Assembly: GCF_003149535.1 (NCBI RefSeq)
Contig: NZ_QGDB01000003.1
Span: forward strand, 372,001 to 436,000
Direction of reading: 5' to 3'
Source of the DNA: Falsochrobactrum shanghaiense
Lineage (GTDB): Bacteria; Pseudomonadota; Alphaproteobacteria; Rhizobiales; Rhizobiaceae
Length of the DNA: 64,000 nucleotides
Below, piece after piece: positions 45,620-55,422 of this stretch. Below the pieces are notes generated by a model. The model had not been told where the DNA came from. It ran no database searches and saw only the letters and a list, made by a program, of their open reading frames with translations. A program made the position numbers and the translations under genes. The first letter of the stretch is position 1. Each line of letters begins with the position of its first letter.

Positions 45620-46483
45620 ATGACAACTGAAAACCTGCTTACCCAGAAACTCGACCGCCTGATCGCTGCATTGGAACGCATCGCACCGCCGCAACCTTCC
45701 AGACCCAATCTCGAAGCCGCCGATTGCTTCGTCTGGGCACCCGAACGACTGACACTGGATCCCGTCGAAAAGGTCAACCGTGTCGACATATCGCTTATCC
45801 GCGGGGTCGATCTGGTGCGTGATCAGCTTGTGGATAATACGCGTCGCTTCGCAAAAGGTTATCCAGCTAATAATGTCCTGCTCTGGGGCGCGCGCGGCAT
45901 GGGCAAGTCGTCACTGGTCAAGGCCGCACAGGCCAGCGTCAATGCAGAACTATCCGACCAGCCAGCACTCAAACTGATCGAAATTCACCGCGAGGACATA
46001 GACAGTCTGCCCGCCTTGATGAATCTCATCAAGGAAACACCCTGGCGTTTTGTCCTTTTTTGCGATGATCTTTCCTTCGATCATGACGACACCTCCTACA
46101 AGTCACTGAAAGCAGCGCTTGAAGGCGGCGTTGAAGGTCGGCCAGAAAATGTAATTTTCTATGCTACGTCGAACCGCCGCCATCTGATGCCGCGCGACAT
46201 GATCGACAATGAACGCTCGACGGCGATCAACCCGTCGGAAGCCATCGAGGAAAAAGTATCGTTGTCCGACCGCTTCGGCCTGTGGCTCGGTTTTCACAAA
46301 TGCAGCCAGGACGATTACCTTGCCATGGTGGATGGTTATGCGGCTCATTACAATCTGGATTATGACCGGCAGAAGCTGCATGCGGAAGCGCTCGAATGGG
46401 CAACCACGCGTGGAAATCGCTCGGGCCGTGTGGCGTGGCAATATATTCAGGACCTTGCTGGCCGTCTCGGCCAAACAATGTAA
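45620..46483 (+). CDS. DUF815 AAA-type ATPase
   Basis: 287 aa. A P-loop ATPase: Walker A GARGMGKSS at residues 90-98, Walker B RFVLFCDDLSF with D149-D150, and a sensor-like YATSNRRHLMPR. The DUF815 signature NPSEAIEEKVSLSDRFGLWLGFHKC is present. An arginine-rich segment near the C-terminus (WATTRGNRSGRVAWQYIQDL) completes the helical lid. Function in bacteria is unresolved; by fold it should remodel a protein or nucleic acid partner in the cytoplasm. It is divergent from yajC and ends at a bidirectional terminator shared with the NlpD-like gene. Confidence 0.85.
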   Translation: MTTENLLTQKLDRLIAALERIAPPQPSRPNLEAADCFVWAPERLTLDPVEKVNRVDISLIRGVDLVRDQLVDNTRRFAKGYPANNVLLWGARGMGKSSLVKAAQASVNAELSDQPALKLIEIHREDIDSLPALMNLIKETPWRFVLFCDDLSFDHDDTSYKSLKAALEGGVEGRPENVIFYATSNRRHLMPRDMIDNERSTAINPSEAIEEKVSLSDRFGLWLGFHKCSQDDYLAMVDGYAAHYNLDYDRQKLHAEALEWATTRGNRSGRVAWQYIQDLAGRLGQTM

Positions 46484-46491
46484 AGCAATGT

Positions 46492-46521
46492 AAAAAAGGC
46501 GGGTCAATGGCCCGCCTTTTT
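46492..46521. terminator. bidirectional Rho-independent terminator
   Basis: AAAAAGGCGGG (46493-46503) pairs with CCCGCCTTTTT (46511-46521), 7-nt loop. A-run on the left and T-run on the right give both strands a U-tract, serving the convergent DUF815 and NlpD-like genes. Confidence 0.93.
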
Positions 46522-46541
46522 ACATTATCCAGACTAAAGAA

Positions 46542-47774
46542 TCAGGTTTCCAGATATTTGGCCGGGTTGACCGGGGCCGAATCCTTGCGAACCTCGAAAT
46601 GGAGCTTCGGCGATTTCGCGTTGCCGCTCATGCCCGATTTGGCAATATCCTCGCCACGGCGCACCTTCTGGCCGCGCTGCACCAATATCTGGCTGTTATG
46701 GCCATATACGGTGACCAGTCCATTGTCGTGGCGGACCAGAACCGTCTGACCGAACTCTTTCAGGCCATCGCCAGCATAGATGACGACGCCATTTTCCGCT
46801 GCCTTGACTGTCGTTCCTTCCGGCACCATGATATCGATGCCGTCATTGATGGTCGTGCCATCACGCTGCCCGAAGCTCGTCAATATGCGTCCGCGCACCG
46901 GCCAGCGCATCTGTGAAATACCTGTCGAAGACGGCGCTGCCGCCTGATCTTTCTCGGCTTCCTCAATAACCTTGTTACTTGCCTGTGGCGGCGTATAGGG
47001 CTTCACATCCGCTGCGTTGGGCGGCGTGGACACCGGCTTTACATTATCGGCGGCCTTTGGCTGCTGCGGCGTAACCACTGCAACCTGCGTAGGTGCAGCG
47101 GCGGCAGCGGGAATGACCAATGACTGCCCGACGCGAATGGCTCCATTGCTAAGCCCATTGGCCTTTTTCAACTGCTCGACCGGAACATTGTGCTTCTGCG
47201 CGATGGAAAAAAGCGAATCTCCGCTTTGAACTGTATAGGCCCCGCCAGCAGAAGCGGTCTGTGCTGCATTATTCGTGGCGGGCGCAGGCGCTGGAACGGC
47301 CGCCGTATTGGGTGCCGGAAGCGGAACCCCATCTGCCGTTGCGGGCAATTGGCCCAGGACTTTTTCCTTTGCGCCAATCGCTGCATTATTGGCCGCACCC
47401 GCTGCGCTCGCGACCTGGGTCTGCGTGCTGCTTGCGGCATCATTGACGCGGTTTGTCACTGCGCCCTGCGCTTGGTAGACCTGATTTTGCGCCTGTGTCG
47501 CTGCCGCTGCAACGGGAGCCGAAGATACGGGCGGAAGGCTGTTACGCTGAACGGTTCCACTCGCTACAGGCGGCGCAGCCGAAACCGGCGCGGACGCATA
47601 GACATTATTGGAAGATTGCTGCACGACGCGCTGGCTGGATGTCGAGCCTGTGTAAAGCCCATCGGTAAAGCGCATCGTATCGGCGCTGCAACCCGCACCC
47701 AAACCGGCGATCAGAACGATCGCTGCATTCCGCAAAAGGCGCTCGGACGTATGCTGCAATATTGGAAAACGCAT
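46542..47774 (-). CDS. NlpD-like LysM/LytM (degenerate M23) division factor
   Basis: 410 aa from the ATG at 47774. A signal peptide ends in IAGLGAGC, an imperfect lipobox with Cys29, so lipoprotein status is likely but not certain. A long Ala/Pro/Gln linker leads to a LysM (about 180-222, YTVQSGDSLFSIAQKHNVP), a second linker, and an M23 domain at the C-terminus. The M23 zinc site is broken: the first ligand motif reads NDGIDIMVP with Asn for His, and the last reads KLHFEVR instead of HxH. This matches E. coli NlpD, which activates AmiC instead of cutting peptidoglycan. The gene order surE-pcm-nlpD is also conserved. Confidence 0.88.
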   Translation of the reverse strand: MRFPILQHTSERLLRNAAIVLIAGLGAGCSADTMRFTDGLYTGSTSSQRVVQQSSNNVYASAPVSAAPPVASGTVQRNSLPPVSSAPVAAAATQAQNQVYQAQGAVTNRVNDAASSTQTQVASAAGAANNAAIGAKEKVLGQLPATADGVPLPAPNTAAVPAPAPATNNAAQTASAGGAYTVQSGDSLFSIAQKHNVPVEQLKKANGLSNGAIRVGQSLVIPAAAAAPTQVAVVTPQQPKAADNVKPVSTPPNAADVKPYTPPQASNKVIEEAEKDQAAAPSSTGISQMRWPVRGRILTSFGQRDGTTINDGIDIMVPEGTTVKAAENGVVIYAGDGLKEFGQTVLVRHDNGLVTVYGHNSQILVQRGQKVRRGEDIAKSGMSGNAKSPKLHFEVRKDSAPVNPAKYLET

Positions 47775-47915
47775 GTTCAACTCGCCCACACTCTGAATAC
47801 TCACTGGGACCAATTAAAACGCGTTAATGTTACTCGCTGGTTAAGAATCGAAATTCGGGCAAAAAAAATTCACCAATTAGACACCATAAGTATAAGACAG
47901 CCCGTCACGGACGTT

Positions 47916-48584
47916 TTAAAGAACCGACGAAACCCCTTCGATAAAGGGCTGATAGCGCACAGCCATAATATTTTCCTGCTCGAAGCGGCTGCCCACCTTT
48001 GCTATGCGCGTCACCAGTTGCTGGCCTTCGCCGGGGCCGACCGGCGCGATCAACACGCCATGGGTCGCCAGCAACTCCACAAAATGGCGGGGAACATCTT
48101 CGCAAGAAAGCCAGATAATGATGCGGTCGAACGGCCCGCCCGCGACGCCATGTCGACCGTCGGCGTGTTTTACCACGATATTATCGCGCTTAAGGGTCAC
48201 AAACTGCTGCAGGGCGCGGTCGCATAATTTGCGATAGCGTTCAATGGTGGTGACGCGTCCCGATAATGTCGACATGACAGCCGCGGTAAAACCGGACCCC
48301 GTGCCGATTTCAAGCACACGATGCCCCGGCTCAAGCTGAAGCGCCGAAATAATACGCGCCTGATCGTCGATACCTTCGATATATGCGCCGCAATCAAGCG
48401 GCGCCGTGCGCGGACTATAGGCAAGTTGCGCCCATGAAGCGCCGAGAAAACTTTGACGCGGTGTTGATTCGATTGCCGCAAACAGGCGGGGATCATCGAT
48501 GCCCCGCGCCCGCATGCGTAATACGAAGGACGCAAATCCTTCCTTGTCCGAAAGCTTCTGGCGTTCAGACACGGTCTGGTTCAT
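47916..48584 (-). CDS. pcm: protein-L-isoaspartate O-methyltransferase
   Basis: 222 aa. Class I SAM methyltransferase: [20 protein letters not shown] binds SAM, with [18 protein letters not shown] before it and [30 protein letters not shown] after it. It repairs isoaspartyl residues in damaged proteins. Relative to typical Pcm the substrate loop lacks the usual ISQP signature (here [12 protein letters not shown]), so activity should be tested. Its ATG overlaps the surE stop (ATGA). Confidence 0.88.
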   Translation of the reverse strand: MNQTVSERQKLSDKEGFASFVLRMRARGIDDPRLFAAIESTPRQSFLGASWAQLAYSPRTAPLDCGAYIEGIDDQARIISALQLEPGHRVLEIGTGSGFTAAVMSTLSGRVTTIERYRKLCDRALQQFVTLKRDNIVVKHADGRHGVAGGPFDRIIIWLSCEDVPRHFVELLATHGVLIAPVGPGEGQQLVTRIAKVGSRFEQENIMAVRYQPFIEGVSSVL

Positions 48585-49348
48585 GCGTCTACCTCAAGCG
48601 CAGCACTCAATTGCGCGCGCACTGCCTGCGCAGTCAGATCGAGTTGCAACGGCGTCACCGAAATGCAATCCGCCCGGATTGCCGCAATATCGCTGTCCTG
48701 TGCAACATCCGCCTTGGAACGGCCAAACTGCAACCAGAAATAAGGAAATCCGCGACCGTCGCGCCGCTCGTCGAGCCGTGCATCATGGCTGAGCTTGCCC
48801 TGTGCGGTAACGCGTGTGCCCTGCACTTCTTCCGGTGCGCAATTGGGGAAGTTCAGATTGAGCAAGACCCCTTCCGGCCAACCGGCTTCAACGAGTTTCC
48901 TGATCAGAGCGGGCGCATGCGTTTCCGCCGTTTCCCACGGTACGATGCGGCGGTCACCTTCGTAGTCATATTCCTGCGAGAGTGCGATAGAGCGAATCCC
49001 GAGCAGGGTACCTTCCATTGCGCCCGCGACGGTGCCCGAATAGGTCACATCGTCAGCCATATTGGCGCCTGAGTTTACGCCGGACAAAATCAAATCCGGC
49101 GCGACGGGCAGGACATGGCGCACGCCCATGATGACGCAATCGGTAGGCGTGCCGCGCAATGCAAAATGGCGATCATCGATCTGGCGCAGGCGCAGCGGCT
49201 CGGAAAGCGTCAGCGAATGGGCAAGGCCGCTCTGATCCGTTTCCGGCGCTACGACCCAGACATCATCGGAGAGCTGGCGCGCAATGCGCTCCAGAACCGC
49301 AAGGCCCTCGGCGTGGATACCATCATCATTGGTCAAGAGAATACGCAC
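48581..49348 (-). CDS. surE: 5'-nucleotidase SurE
   Basis: 255 aa, beginning with GTG at 49348. [22 protein letters not shown] carries the metal-binding [18 protein letters not shown] and [28 protein letters not shown] complete the active site. It dephosphorylates nucleoside 5'- and 3'-monophosphates and other phosphate compounds. It is 30 bp after serS and coupled to pcm. Confidence 0.96.
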   Translation of the reverse strand: MRILLTNDDGIHAEGLAVLERIARQLSDDVWVVAPETDQSGLAHSLTLSEPLRLRQIDDRHFALRGTPTDCVIMGVRHVLPVAPDLILSGVNSGANMADDVTYSGTVAGAMEGTLLGIRSIALSQEYDYEGDRRIVPWETAETHAPALIRKLVEAGWPEGVLLNLNFPNCAPEEVQGTRVTAQGKLSHDARLDERRDGRGFPYFWLQFGRSKADVAQDSDIAAIRADCISVTPLQLDLTAQAVRAQLSAALEVDA

Positions 49349-49378
49349 GTTTTCATTCCTTCCTATATGGAAAACTGG

Positions 49379-50662
49379 TCAGGCGGCTTTCTCAATCCGC
49401 GTGATTGCGCCCATATAAGGCTGGAGTGCTTCAGGAATACGAATGCTTCCGCCTTCTTCCTGATAATTTTCCATGACCGCGATCAGAGCGCGCCCGACCG
49501 CGACGCCCGATCCATTGAGCGTATGCACGAAACGCGTGGCCTTTTCGCCTTCCGGGCGATAGCGCGCATTCATGCGGCGGCCCTGAAAATCGCCGCAGAC
49601 CGAGCAGCTTGAAATTTCGCGATAGGCCTTCTGCCCCGGCAGCCACACCTCTATATCGTAGGTTTTCTGCGCGCCAAAGCCCATATCGCCCGTGCAGAGC
49701 ACAACAGTGCGGAATGGCAGGCCCAATCGCTTCAACACTTCTTCCGCACAGGCTGTCATGCGCTCATGTTCGGCAATCGCACTTTCTGCGTCGGTAATTG
49801 AAACCATTTCGACCTTGAGAAACTGATGCTGCCGCAACATCCCGCGCGTATCGCGACCAGCAGACCCCGCTTCCGAACGAAAACAGGGCGTCAAGGCGGT
49901 ATAGCGCTGCGGAAGTGTTTTCACATCGACGATCTCGTCCGCCACCAGATTGGTGAGCGGAACCTCGGCAGTCGGGATCAGCCAGCGGCCATCCGTGGTG
50001 CGAAACAGGTCTTCGGAGAATTTCGGCAATTGGCCCGTGCCATAAACCGCCTCATCGCGCACCATTAACGGAGGCATGGTTTCCGTATAGCCATGCTGCG
50101 TCGTATGCAGATCGAGCATGAACTGTCCAAGGGCGCGTTCAAGGCGGGCAAGCGCCCCCTTGAGAATGGTGAAGCGCGCGCCTGCAAGTTTCGCGGCACG
50201 CTCGAAATCCATCAGCCCCAGCGCTTCCCCCAGTTCAAAATGCTCTTTTGGCTCGAACGCGAAATCGGTCTGTTCGCCGACGCGGCGAATTTCGACATTG
50301 TCCGTTTCGTCCTGGCCAAGCGGCACATCATCGAGCGGAATGTTGGGGATGCTCGAAAGCGCGTCGTTCAGCTCCCTGTCCAGACGGCGTTCTTCTTCCT
50401 CGGCTCCGGAAAGAAACGTCTTGAGTTCGCCTACTTCCGCCTTGAGCCTGTCGGCGGTGGCTGCATCCTTTTGCGCCATCGCCTTGCCGATTTCCCTGGA
50501 TGCTGCATTGCGGCGTTCCTGTGCAGCCTGCACCTTGCCGACATGCTCGCGGCGGTTTTCATCGAGGGCAATGAGCTCGGCTGAGAGCGGCCCTGCCCCG
50601 CGCCTGGCAAGCGCCTTGTCGAGAGCATCGGGGTTATCGCGAATCCATTTTATGTCGAGCAT
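49379..50662 (-). CDS. serS: seryl-tRNA synthetase
   Basis: 427 aa class II synthetase. The N-terminal long antiparallel coiled coil (about residues 30-105) grips the long variable arm of tRNA-Ser. Motif 2 is [25 protein letters not shown] and motif 3 is [35 protein letters not shown] and [16 protein letters not shown] line the serine site. It is the first gene of serS-surE-pcm-nlpD-like and follows the tat genes by 72 bp. Confidence 0.97.
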   Translation of the reverse strand: MLDIKWIRDNPDALDKALARRGAGPLSAELIALDENRREHVGKVQAAQERRNAASREIGKAMAQKDAATADRLKAEVGELKTFLSGAEEEERRLDRELNDALSSIPNIPLDDVPLGQDETDNVEIRRVGEQTDFAFEPKEHFELGEALGLMDFERAAKLAGARFTILKGALARLERALGQFMLDLHTTQHGYTETMPPLMVRDEAVYGTGQLPKFSEDLFRTTDGRWLIPTAEVPLTNLVADEIVDVKTLPQRYTALTPCFRSEAGSAGRDTRGMLRQHQFLKVEMVSITDAESAIAEHERMTACAEEVLKRLGLPFRTVVLCTGDMGFGAQKTYDIEVWLPGQKAYREISSCSVCGDFQGRRMNARYRPEGEKATRFVHTLNGSGVAVGRALIAVMENYQEEGGSIRIPEALQPYMGAITRIEKAA

Positions 50663-50734
50663 GGAAAAACCGTTTCGTCACATCAAGAGAGGTAGGGCCG
50701 CAGAGGATGCAGCCCTTGATTTCACAGAGCCGGA

Positions 50735-51559
50735 TCAGGAAGGGGAAGCGCTGTCTTCGGCTTCCGCCGCAGTCTTGGCTTCATCGCGCTGCTTCTCGAT
50801 CATCCGGGCCAATATAATGGAAATCTCGTAGAGAAGGATGGTCGGCAAGGCAAGCCCGATCTGGCTCGCGGGGTCGGGCGGCGTAAGCACCGCTGCAACC
50901 ACGAATGCGATCACAATTGCATATTTGCGTTTATCCTTGAGGCCTGCCGAGGTTACCAATCCGGCACGCGCCATCAGGCTCGTTACCACGGGCAACTGAA
51001 AGACCAGACCAAACGCAAAAATGAGCGTCATGATCAGGCTGAGATATTCGGAGACCTTTGGCAGAAGCGAAATCTGAACTTCCCCGCCGCCGCCGCTTTG
51101 CTGCATGGTGAGGAAGAACCACATCACCATCGGCGTGAAGAAGAAATAAACAAGCGCGCCACCAACAAGGAACAAGATCGGCGAAGCAATCAAAAATGGC
51201 AGAAAGGCCATGCGCTCATGCTTGTAAAGGCCGGGCGCCACGAATTTGTAGATCTGTGCCGCAATGATCGGAAAAGCCAGAACAACGCCGCCAAACATGG
51301 CGACCTTGACCTGGGTGAAAAAGAACTCCTGCGGGGCAGTATAGATCAGTTCAGCCTTGGAACGATCCATACCCGCCCAGTCTATCGCCCACTGATAAGG
51401 CACGACGAGCAGATTGAAGAGCTGTTTTGCAAAGGCAAAACAGAAAACAAAAGCGACGAAGAACGCCAGAATCGCCCATATCAGGCGGCGGCGCAATTCA
51501 ATCAGGTGTTCGAGCAGAGGAGCTGAGCTCTGTTCAATTTCGTCCTCGTCCCGGTTCAC
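50735..51559 (-). CDS. tatC: Sec-independent translocase subunit TatC
   Basis: 274 aa, beginning with GTG at 51559 and overlapping the tatB stop (GTGA). SSAPLLEHLIELRRRLIWA is the conserved N-terminal signal-peptide-binding region, followed by six transmembrane helices and FAFGLVFQLPVVTSLMARAGLV. It recognises twin-arginine signal peptides and with TatB forms the receptor complex. The C-terminal tail is acidic and Ala-rich (QRDEAKTAAEAEDSASPS). Confidence 0.96.
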   Translation of the reverse strand: MNRDEDEIEQSSAPLLEHLIELRRRLIWAILAFFVAFVFCFAFAKQLFNLLVVPYQWAIDWAGMDRSKAELIYTAPQEFFFTQVKVAMFGGVVLAFPIIAAQIYKFVAPGLYKHERMAFLPFLIASPILFLVGGALVYFFFTPMVMWFFLTMQQSGGGGEVQISLLPKVSEYLSLIMTLIFAFGLVFQLPVVTSLMARAGLVTSAGLKDKRKYAIVIAFVVAAVLTPPDPASQIGLALPTILLYEISIILARMIEKQRDEAKTAAEAEDSASPS

Positions 51560-52197
51560 TCTGTGGTTCCTGTCTTTTCAGTCGTCTTTTTAGTGGCTTT
51601 TTTGGCGGGCGCGGCAGGCTTGACGGCAGTCGGCTTAGCCGCTGGTGCCTTCTTCGCCGCGACAGGCTTTGCAATGGCCTCCGCCCTGGCAGTCGCCCTT
51701 GATGCGCGTGGCTTCGATGCCGTCGGTTTTTCGCCAGCAGGCTTAGGCGCTGCCTTTTTGCGTGGCGCCTTCGCGGTTGTGTCCGGCTTTTGTGCCGGAG
51801 CGTCGACCGCAACCGCGTCAACCGGAACCGGTGCGCCGTCTGTGTCAACCGGTGTCGTGACTTCAGCCACCTTCTCGGGTTCTGCGGGCGACATCGAGGT
51901 TGTCGATTTCAGGCTTGAGCGCAAATCCTCGCCAGCGCTGCGAATCGGATCGAACACCTGCGTGAGCTTGGAGCGGGGATCGAGCTTGCGCGCCTCATCG
52001 ACAATGTTCTTCACATCTTCGAGTTCGGCTTCCTTCAGGGCTTCATTGAACTGATGGCGGAATTCATTCGCCGTGGAGCGCATGCGCGCGGTCGCCTTGC
52101 CAAATGCCTTGAGCATCTTCGGCAAATCCTTGGGGCCAACCACCACAATCATGACGATTGCGATTACCAGCAGTTCAGACCAACCGATGTCGAGCAT
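51556..52197 (-). CDS. tatB: Sec-independent translocase subunit TatB
   Basis: 213 aa. The N-terminal helix MLDIGWSELLVIAIVMIVVVGPKDLP carries the functionally important Glu and the GP hinge before the amphipathic helix (KMLKAFGKATARMRSTANEF). The C-terminal 110 residues are an Ala/Pro/Lys-rich disordered tail. It works with TatC in recognising folded twin-arginine substrates. It lies between tatA and tatC. Confidence 0.95.
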   Translation of the reverse strand: MLDIGWSELLVIAIVMIVVVGPKDLPKMLKAFGKATARMRSTANEFRHQFNEALKEAELEDVKNIVDEARKLDPRSKLTQVFDPIRSAGEDLRSSLKSTTSMSPAEPEKVAEVTTPVDTDGAPVPVDAVAVDAPAQKPDTTAKAPRKKAAPKPAGEKPTASKPRASRATARAEAIAKPVAAKKAPAAKPTAVKPAAPAKKATKKTTEKTGTTE

Positions 52198-52263
52198 GTT
52201 TTGACACTCCGCGCTTCAGGCGCGCTCATCCCATTTTAGCAGAAAGCCGCCCGTTGAACGGCA

Positions 52264-52301
52264 AAGACCTGCTGCGCGCCGCTTAGCAGGCACCAGGTCT
52301 T
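52264..52301 (-). other. hairpin between tatA and tatB
   Basis: AAGACCTG (52264-52271) pairs with CAGGTCTT (52294-52301); inside it CCTGCT and AGCAGG offer an alternative stem. It starts 10 bp after the tatA stop. Without a U-tract it may protect the tatA 3' end or cause partial termination, giving more TatA than TatBC. Confidence 0.4.
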
Positions 52302-52310
52302 CATGACGTA

Positions 52311-52526
52311 TCAGGACTTCGTCGTCTTCTTGACGTCGTTGACGGTTTCGTCAGGCTTGGCATCGATCGTGTGCGCGGCTTCCTTGTCTTCTTCAGACAT
52401 GCCCTGCTTGAAGTTCTTGATACCCTTGGCAACATCACCCATCAGTTCGGGAATCTTGCCACGGCCAAACAGAAGCAGCACGACCGCCAGAACAATCAGC
52501 CAATGCCAAATAGAAAAGCTACCCAT
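52311..52526 (-). CDS. tatA: Sec-independent translocase subunit TatA
   Basis: 71 aa. [38 protein letters not shown] shows the short transmembrane helix, the FGRGK(I)PE hinge and the amphipathic helix of TatA. It oligomerises to form the Tat pore. It is first of tatA-tatB-tatC, 143 bp after scpB. Confidence 0.96.
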   Translation of the reverse strand: MGSFSIWHWLIVLAVVLLLFGRGKIPELMGDVAKGIKNFKQGMSEEDKEAAHTIDAKPDETVNDVKKTTKS

Positions 52527-52669
52527 GTCATTCCTCTCATCGCCGCCAAAGCACGGCTCATTCCTGTATTGTTGAATACGATTTAAGCGCTTTCAACATA
52601 TCTTTCAAACGGAAGTATGACTGTGAACCAAATTGCAACAAACTTATTTGTCGCAACTCAACAATCTCA

Positions 52670-53380
52670 TCATTCCCCGCGCGGCGCCAACAGCCCCAAG
52701 TCCTCCAGATCGATGTCTTCCAGCGGCTCCTCCTCATCGGTCAGTTCCTCGGGGTCTACACTGGGAACCGGCACCGCGAAGCCCGACGGTATGCGCGCGG
52801 ATAAAAGTCCCGCACCGCGCAATTCTTCCAGTCCCGGCAGGTCTCGTATCTCCGGCAAGCCGAAATGGTCGAGAAATGCCTCGGTCGTCCCATAAGTAAC
52901 CGGGCGTCCCGGTGTACGGCGGCGACCGCGCAATTTGACCCAACCCGTCTCCATCAGGACATCAAGAGTGCCTTTGGATGTTTCCACACCGCGAATATCT
53001 TCAAGCTCGGCGCGGGTAACGGGCTGATGATACGCAATAATTGCAAGCACTTCCAGCGCGGCGCGTGAAAGCTTGCGTTGCTGTACCGTTTCCCTGTTGA
53101 GCAGAAAAGCCAGATCGGGCGCGGTGCGAAAGGCCCAGGCAGTCCCGACCTGCATCAGATGGACGCCGCGCCCTTCATAAAGCTTCTGCAAATGTCGCAG
53201 CGCCGCGCCAAGATCAACATCCGCCGGCAAGCGGTCGATCAATGCGCGCTCCGGAACGGGTTCGGACGAAGCAAAAATAATCGCTTCCACCATTCGCGCG
53301 GCTTCGGCCAGCGGCATCATCGGCGCTGCAGCTTGCATGTCGTCGTCATATTCATCCATTGCAAGTTCCGCTTCAGGCAT
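52670..53380 (-). CDS. scpB: segregation and condensation protein B
   Basis: 236 aa from the ATG at 53380, which overlaps the end of scpA by 8 bp; a later ATG at 53359 is possible. Two winged-helix domains: LAEAARMVEAIIFASSEPVPERALIDRLP and LSRAALEVLAIIAYHQPVTRAELEDIRGVE, then WVKLRGRRRTPGRPVTYGTTEAFLDHFGL. It dimerises, binds ScpA and completes the SMC condensin complex. The C-terminal 45 residues are acidic. Confidence 0.95.
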   Translation of the reverse strand: MPEAELAMDEYDDDMQAAAPMMPLAEAARMVEAIIFASSEPVPERALIDRLPADVDLGAALRHLQKLYEGRGVHLMQVGTAWAFRTAPDLAFLLNRETVQQRKLSRAALEVLAIIAYHQPVTRAELEDIRGVETSKGTLDVLMETGWVKLRGRRRTPGRPVTYGTTEAFLDHFGLPEIRDLPGLEELRGAGLLSARIPSGFAVPVPSVDPEELTDEEEPLEDIDLEDLGLLAPRGE

Positions 53381-54176
53381 CGCCGTCCTCGTCCAGTTCA
53401 CTAAATCCGTCGGCCACCCGCATGTGAATTGGCTCGAAAGGTGCGTTCTGCCGCATTTCAAGTTTGCCTTCACGTACCAGTTCGAGGCTTGCTGCAAAAG
53501 AACTGGCCAGTGCGGAAGCTCTTTCCTGAGGGGAAAGCGCATATCCAATCAGAAAACCATCGAGCGCGACCCAGTCTCCATTCCCCGCCCCCATCAGGCG
53601 GACCAGCGCGGCGCGCGCTTCCTTTAACGACCAGACAGTGCGTTTTTCGATCTGCACATGAGAAACCGCGTGGCGCTGCCGCTGTGAAGTATAGGCGGTC
53701 AAAAGCTCGTAAAGCGAGGCGGAGAACCGGCTTGAGCGATCGACCACAACCATTTCCGGCATGCCGCGCGCAAAGACATCGCGGCCCAGCCGGTTGCGAT
53801 TGACCAGTTTCGCCGCCGCATCGCGCATGGCTTCGAGACGTTTGAGGCGAAATTGCAGCGATGCCACCAGTTCCTCGCCGGATACGCCATCGTCGTTTTG
53901 CTGTCGGGGAATGAGCAGCCGCGATTTAAGATAGGCAAGCCATGCCGCCATGACCAGATAATCAGCGGCAAGTTCGAGGCGAAGCGCCCGCGCCTGCTCC
54001 ACGAATTCCAGATATTGCTCGGTAAGAGCGAGAACAGAGATGCGCGACAGATCGACCCGCTGGCTTCGCGCAAGATGCAGCAGGAGATCCAGCGGACCTT
54101 CAAAACCCTGCACATCGATCAGAAGCGACGGTTCGCTTTCCGAAGGCCCGGCATCGCCATCCCACATGGAATCCAT
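53373..54176 (-). CDS. scpA: segregation and condensation protein A
   Basis: 267 aa from the ATG at 54176. The open frame extends to a TTG at 54248 and the true start is uncertain. LLIDVQGFEGPLDLLLHLARSQRVDLSRISVLALTEQYLEFV is the SMC-binding N-terminal domain, YLVMAAWLAYLKSRLLIPRQ follows, and the C-terminal winged helix includes VSHVQIEKRTVWSLKEARAAL and ALASSFAASLELVREGKLEMRQ. It is the kleisin that bridges SMC heads in chromosome condensation. It lies between nagZ and scpB. Confidence 0.93.
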   Translation of the reverse strand: MDSMWDGDAGPSESEPSLLIDVQGFEGPLDLLLHLARSQRVDLSRISVLALTEQYLEFVEQARALRLELAADYLVMAAWLAYLKSRLLIPRQQNDDGVSGEELVASLQFRLKRLEAMRDAAAKLVNRNRLGRDVFARGMPEMVVVDRSSRFSASLYELLTAYTSQRQRHAVSHVQIEKRTVWSLKEARAALVRLMGAGNGDWVALDGFLIGYALSPQERASALASSFAASLELVREGKLEMRQNAPFEPIHMRVADGFSELDEDGDA

Positions 54177-54363
54177 CGGCACAATGGTGCCGACCTTGTT
54201 TCCTTCTTCTGGTACCGATCCTGCCAAGCCGTTTCCTATAAACCTCAAAAGCAGTTCCTGTTTTCTACGGAAATGCTCAAGTTTCAGTCAGTCCTGTCCG
54301 GCTCTGTATCGTGAGCAGCCGAGCCATGCGCCATTAGAGTGCCAGTTTATCAAGTTTTGGCAT

Positions 54364-55383
54364 CTATGCCATCAATTCAAACATTCGGGCAAATTCTTCC
54401 CGCAACTCCGTTTCATCCGACAAATCGGGTTCGCCCACATAGACCTCCGCAAGCTCCGCACGCTTCCTTGCCTTGCCTTCAAGAAGCGGCACATTCGCTG
54501 CGACTCTGACCAGTTCCTCCATGACGCCCGCGCAATAAAGAACCATATCGCAGCCTGCCCCGATAATGGCTTGCGCCAGAATATCCAGATCGCCCTGCAG
54601 TGCTTTCATGGAAATATCGTCGCTGATGATCAGGCCATCAAAGCCTATCACATCGCGAATAATCGTATCGATCACCGTTGGCGACAATGTCGCCGGGTGA
54701 TCGGGGTCGATGCTGTCGAAGATGACATGGGCCGTCATCGCCATGGGCAGATCGTTCAACGCCTTGAACGGAACGAAATCATGGGCGACGAGTTCATCGA
54801 GCGGCACTCCGACACGCGCAAGCTCTTTATGCGTGTCGCTGAAAGCGCGGCCATGGCCCGGCATATGTTTCATGACCGGCAAGACGCCGCCCGCAAGAAG
54901 CCCTTCTGTCGCGGCTCTTCCCATTTCAGCGACGCTATGCGGATTTCTGGAGTAAGCGCGCGAGCCGATTACATCATGCGCCCCTTCGACCGGCACATCC
55001 AGAACCGGAAGGCAATCGACGTTGATGCCGACTTTCAGAAGGTCAAAGGCATGCAAACGCGCATGCAGCCATGCGGCCCGCAAACCAGCCTCCCGGTCAC
55101 GATCATAGATCGCGCCGATTTGAGCAGCGGATGGATAATTGGGCGCCAAGGGCGGGCGCAGACGCTGCACCCTGCCCCCTTCCTGATCGATGAAGACCGG
55201 CGTCTGGGAGCGGCCGGTCAAATCGCGCATATGCTTGGTTAAATCGGCGAGTTGTTCGAGACTTTCCACATTGCGCGCAAAAAGAATGAAGCCCCATGGC
55301 TTCTCATCCCGGAAGAAGGCGATCTCGTCCGCGGTCAGCCTCGTCCCGGATATGCCCGCAATCCATGCTTTACATTCTTTCAT
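54364..55383 (-). CDS. nagZ: beta-N-acetylhexosaminidase NagZ
   Basis: 339 aa glycoside hydrolase family 3. PWGFILFARNVES opens the barrel, FIDQEGGRVQRLRPP binds GlcNAc, KHMPGHGRAFSDTH contains the Asp-His catalytic pair on the flexible loop, and GLIISDDISMKAL supplies the nucleophilic Asp. No signal peptide, so cytoplasmic. It removes GlcNAc from anhydro-muropeptides; the released anhydroMurNAc is the AnmK substrate. It lies between the SPOR-protein gene and scpA. Confidence 0.96.
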   Translation of the reverse strand: MKECKAWIAGISGTRLTADEIAFFRDEKPWGFILFARNVESLEQLADLTKHMRDLTGRSQTPVFIDQEGGRVQRLRPPLAPNYPSAAQIGAIYDRDREAGLRAAWLHARLHAFDLLKVGINVDCLPVLDVPVEGAHDVIGSRAYSRNPHSVAEMGRAATEGLLAGGVLPVMKHMPGHGRAFSDTHKELARVGVPLDELVAHDFVPFKALNDLPMAMTAHVIFDSIDPDHPATLSPTVIDTIIRDVIGFDGLIISDDISMKALQGDLDILAQAIIGAGCDMVLYCAGVMEELVRVAANVPLLEGKARKRAELAEVYVGEPDLSDETELREEFARMFELMA

Positions 55384-55422
55384 GCAAGTCTCCGTCGATT
55401 TTCAGCATTGCCCGCATTCCGC

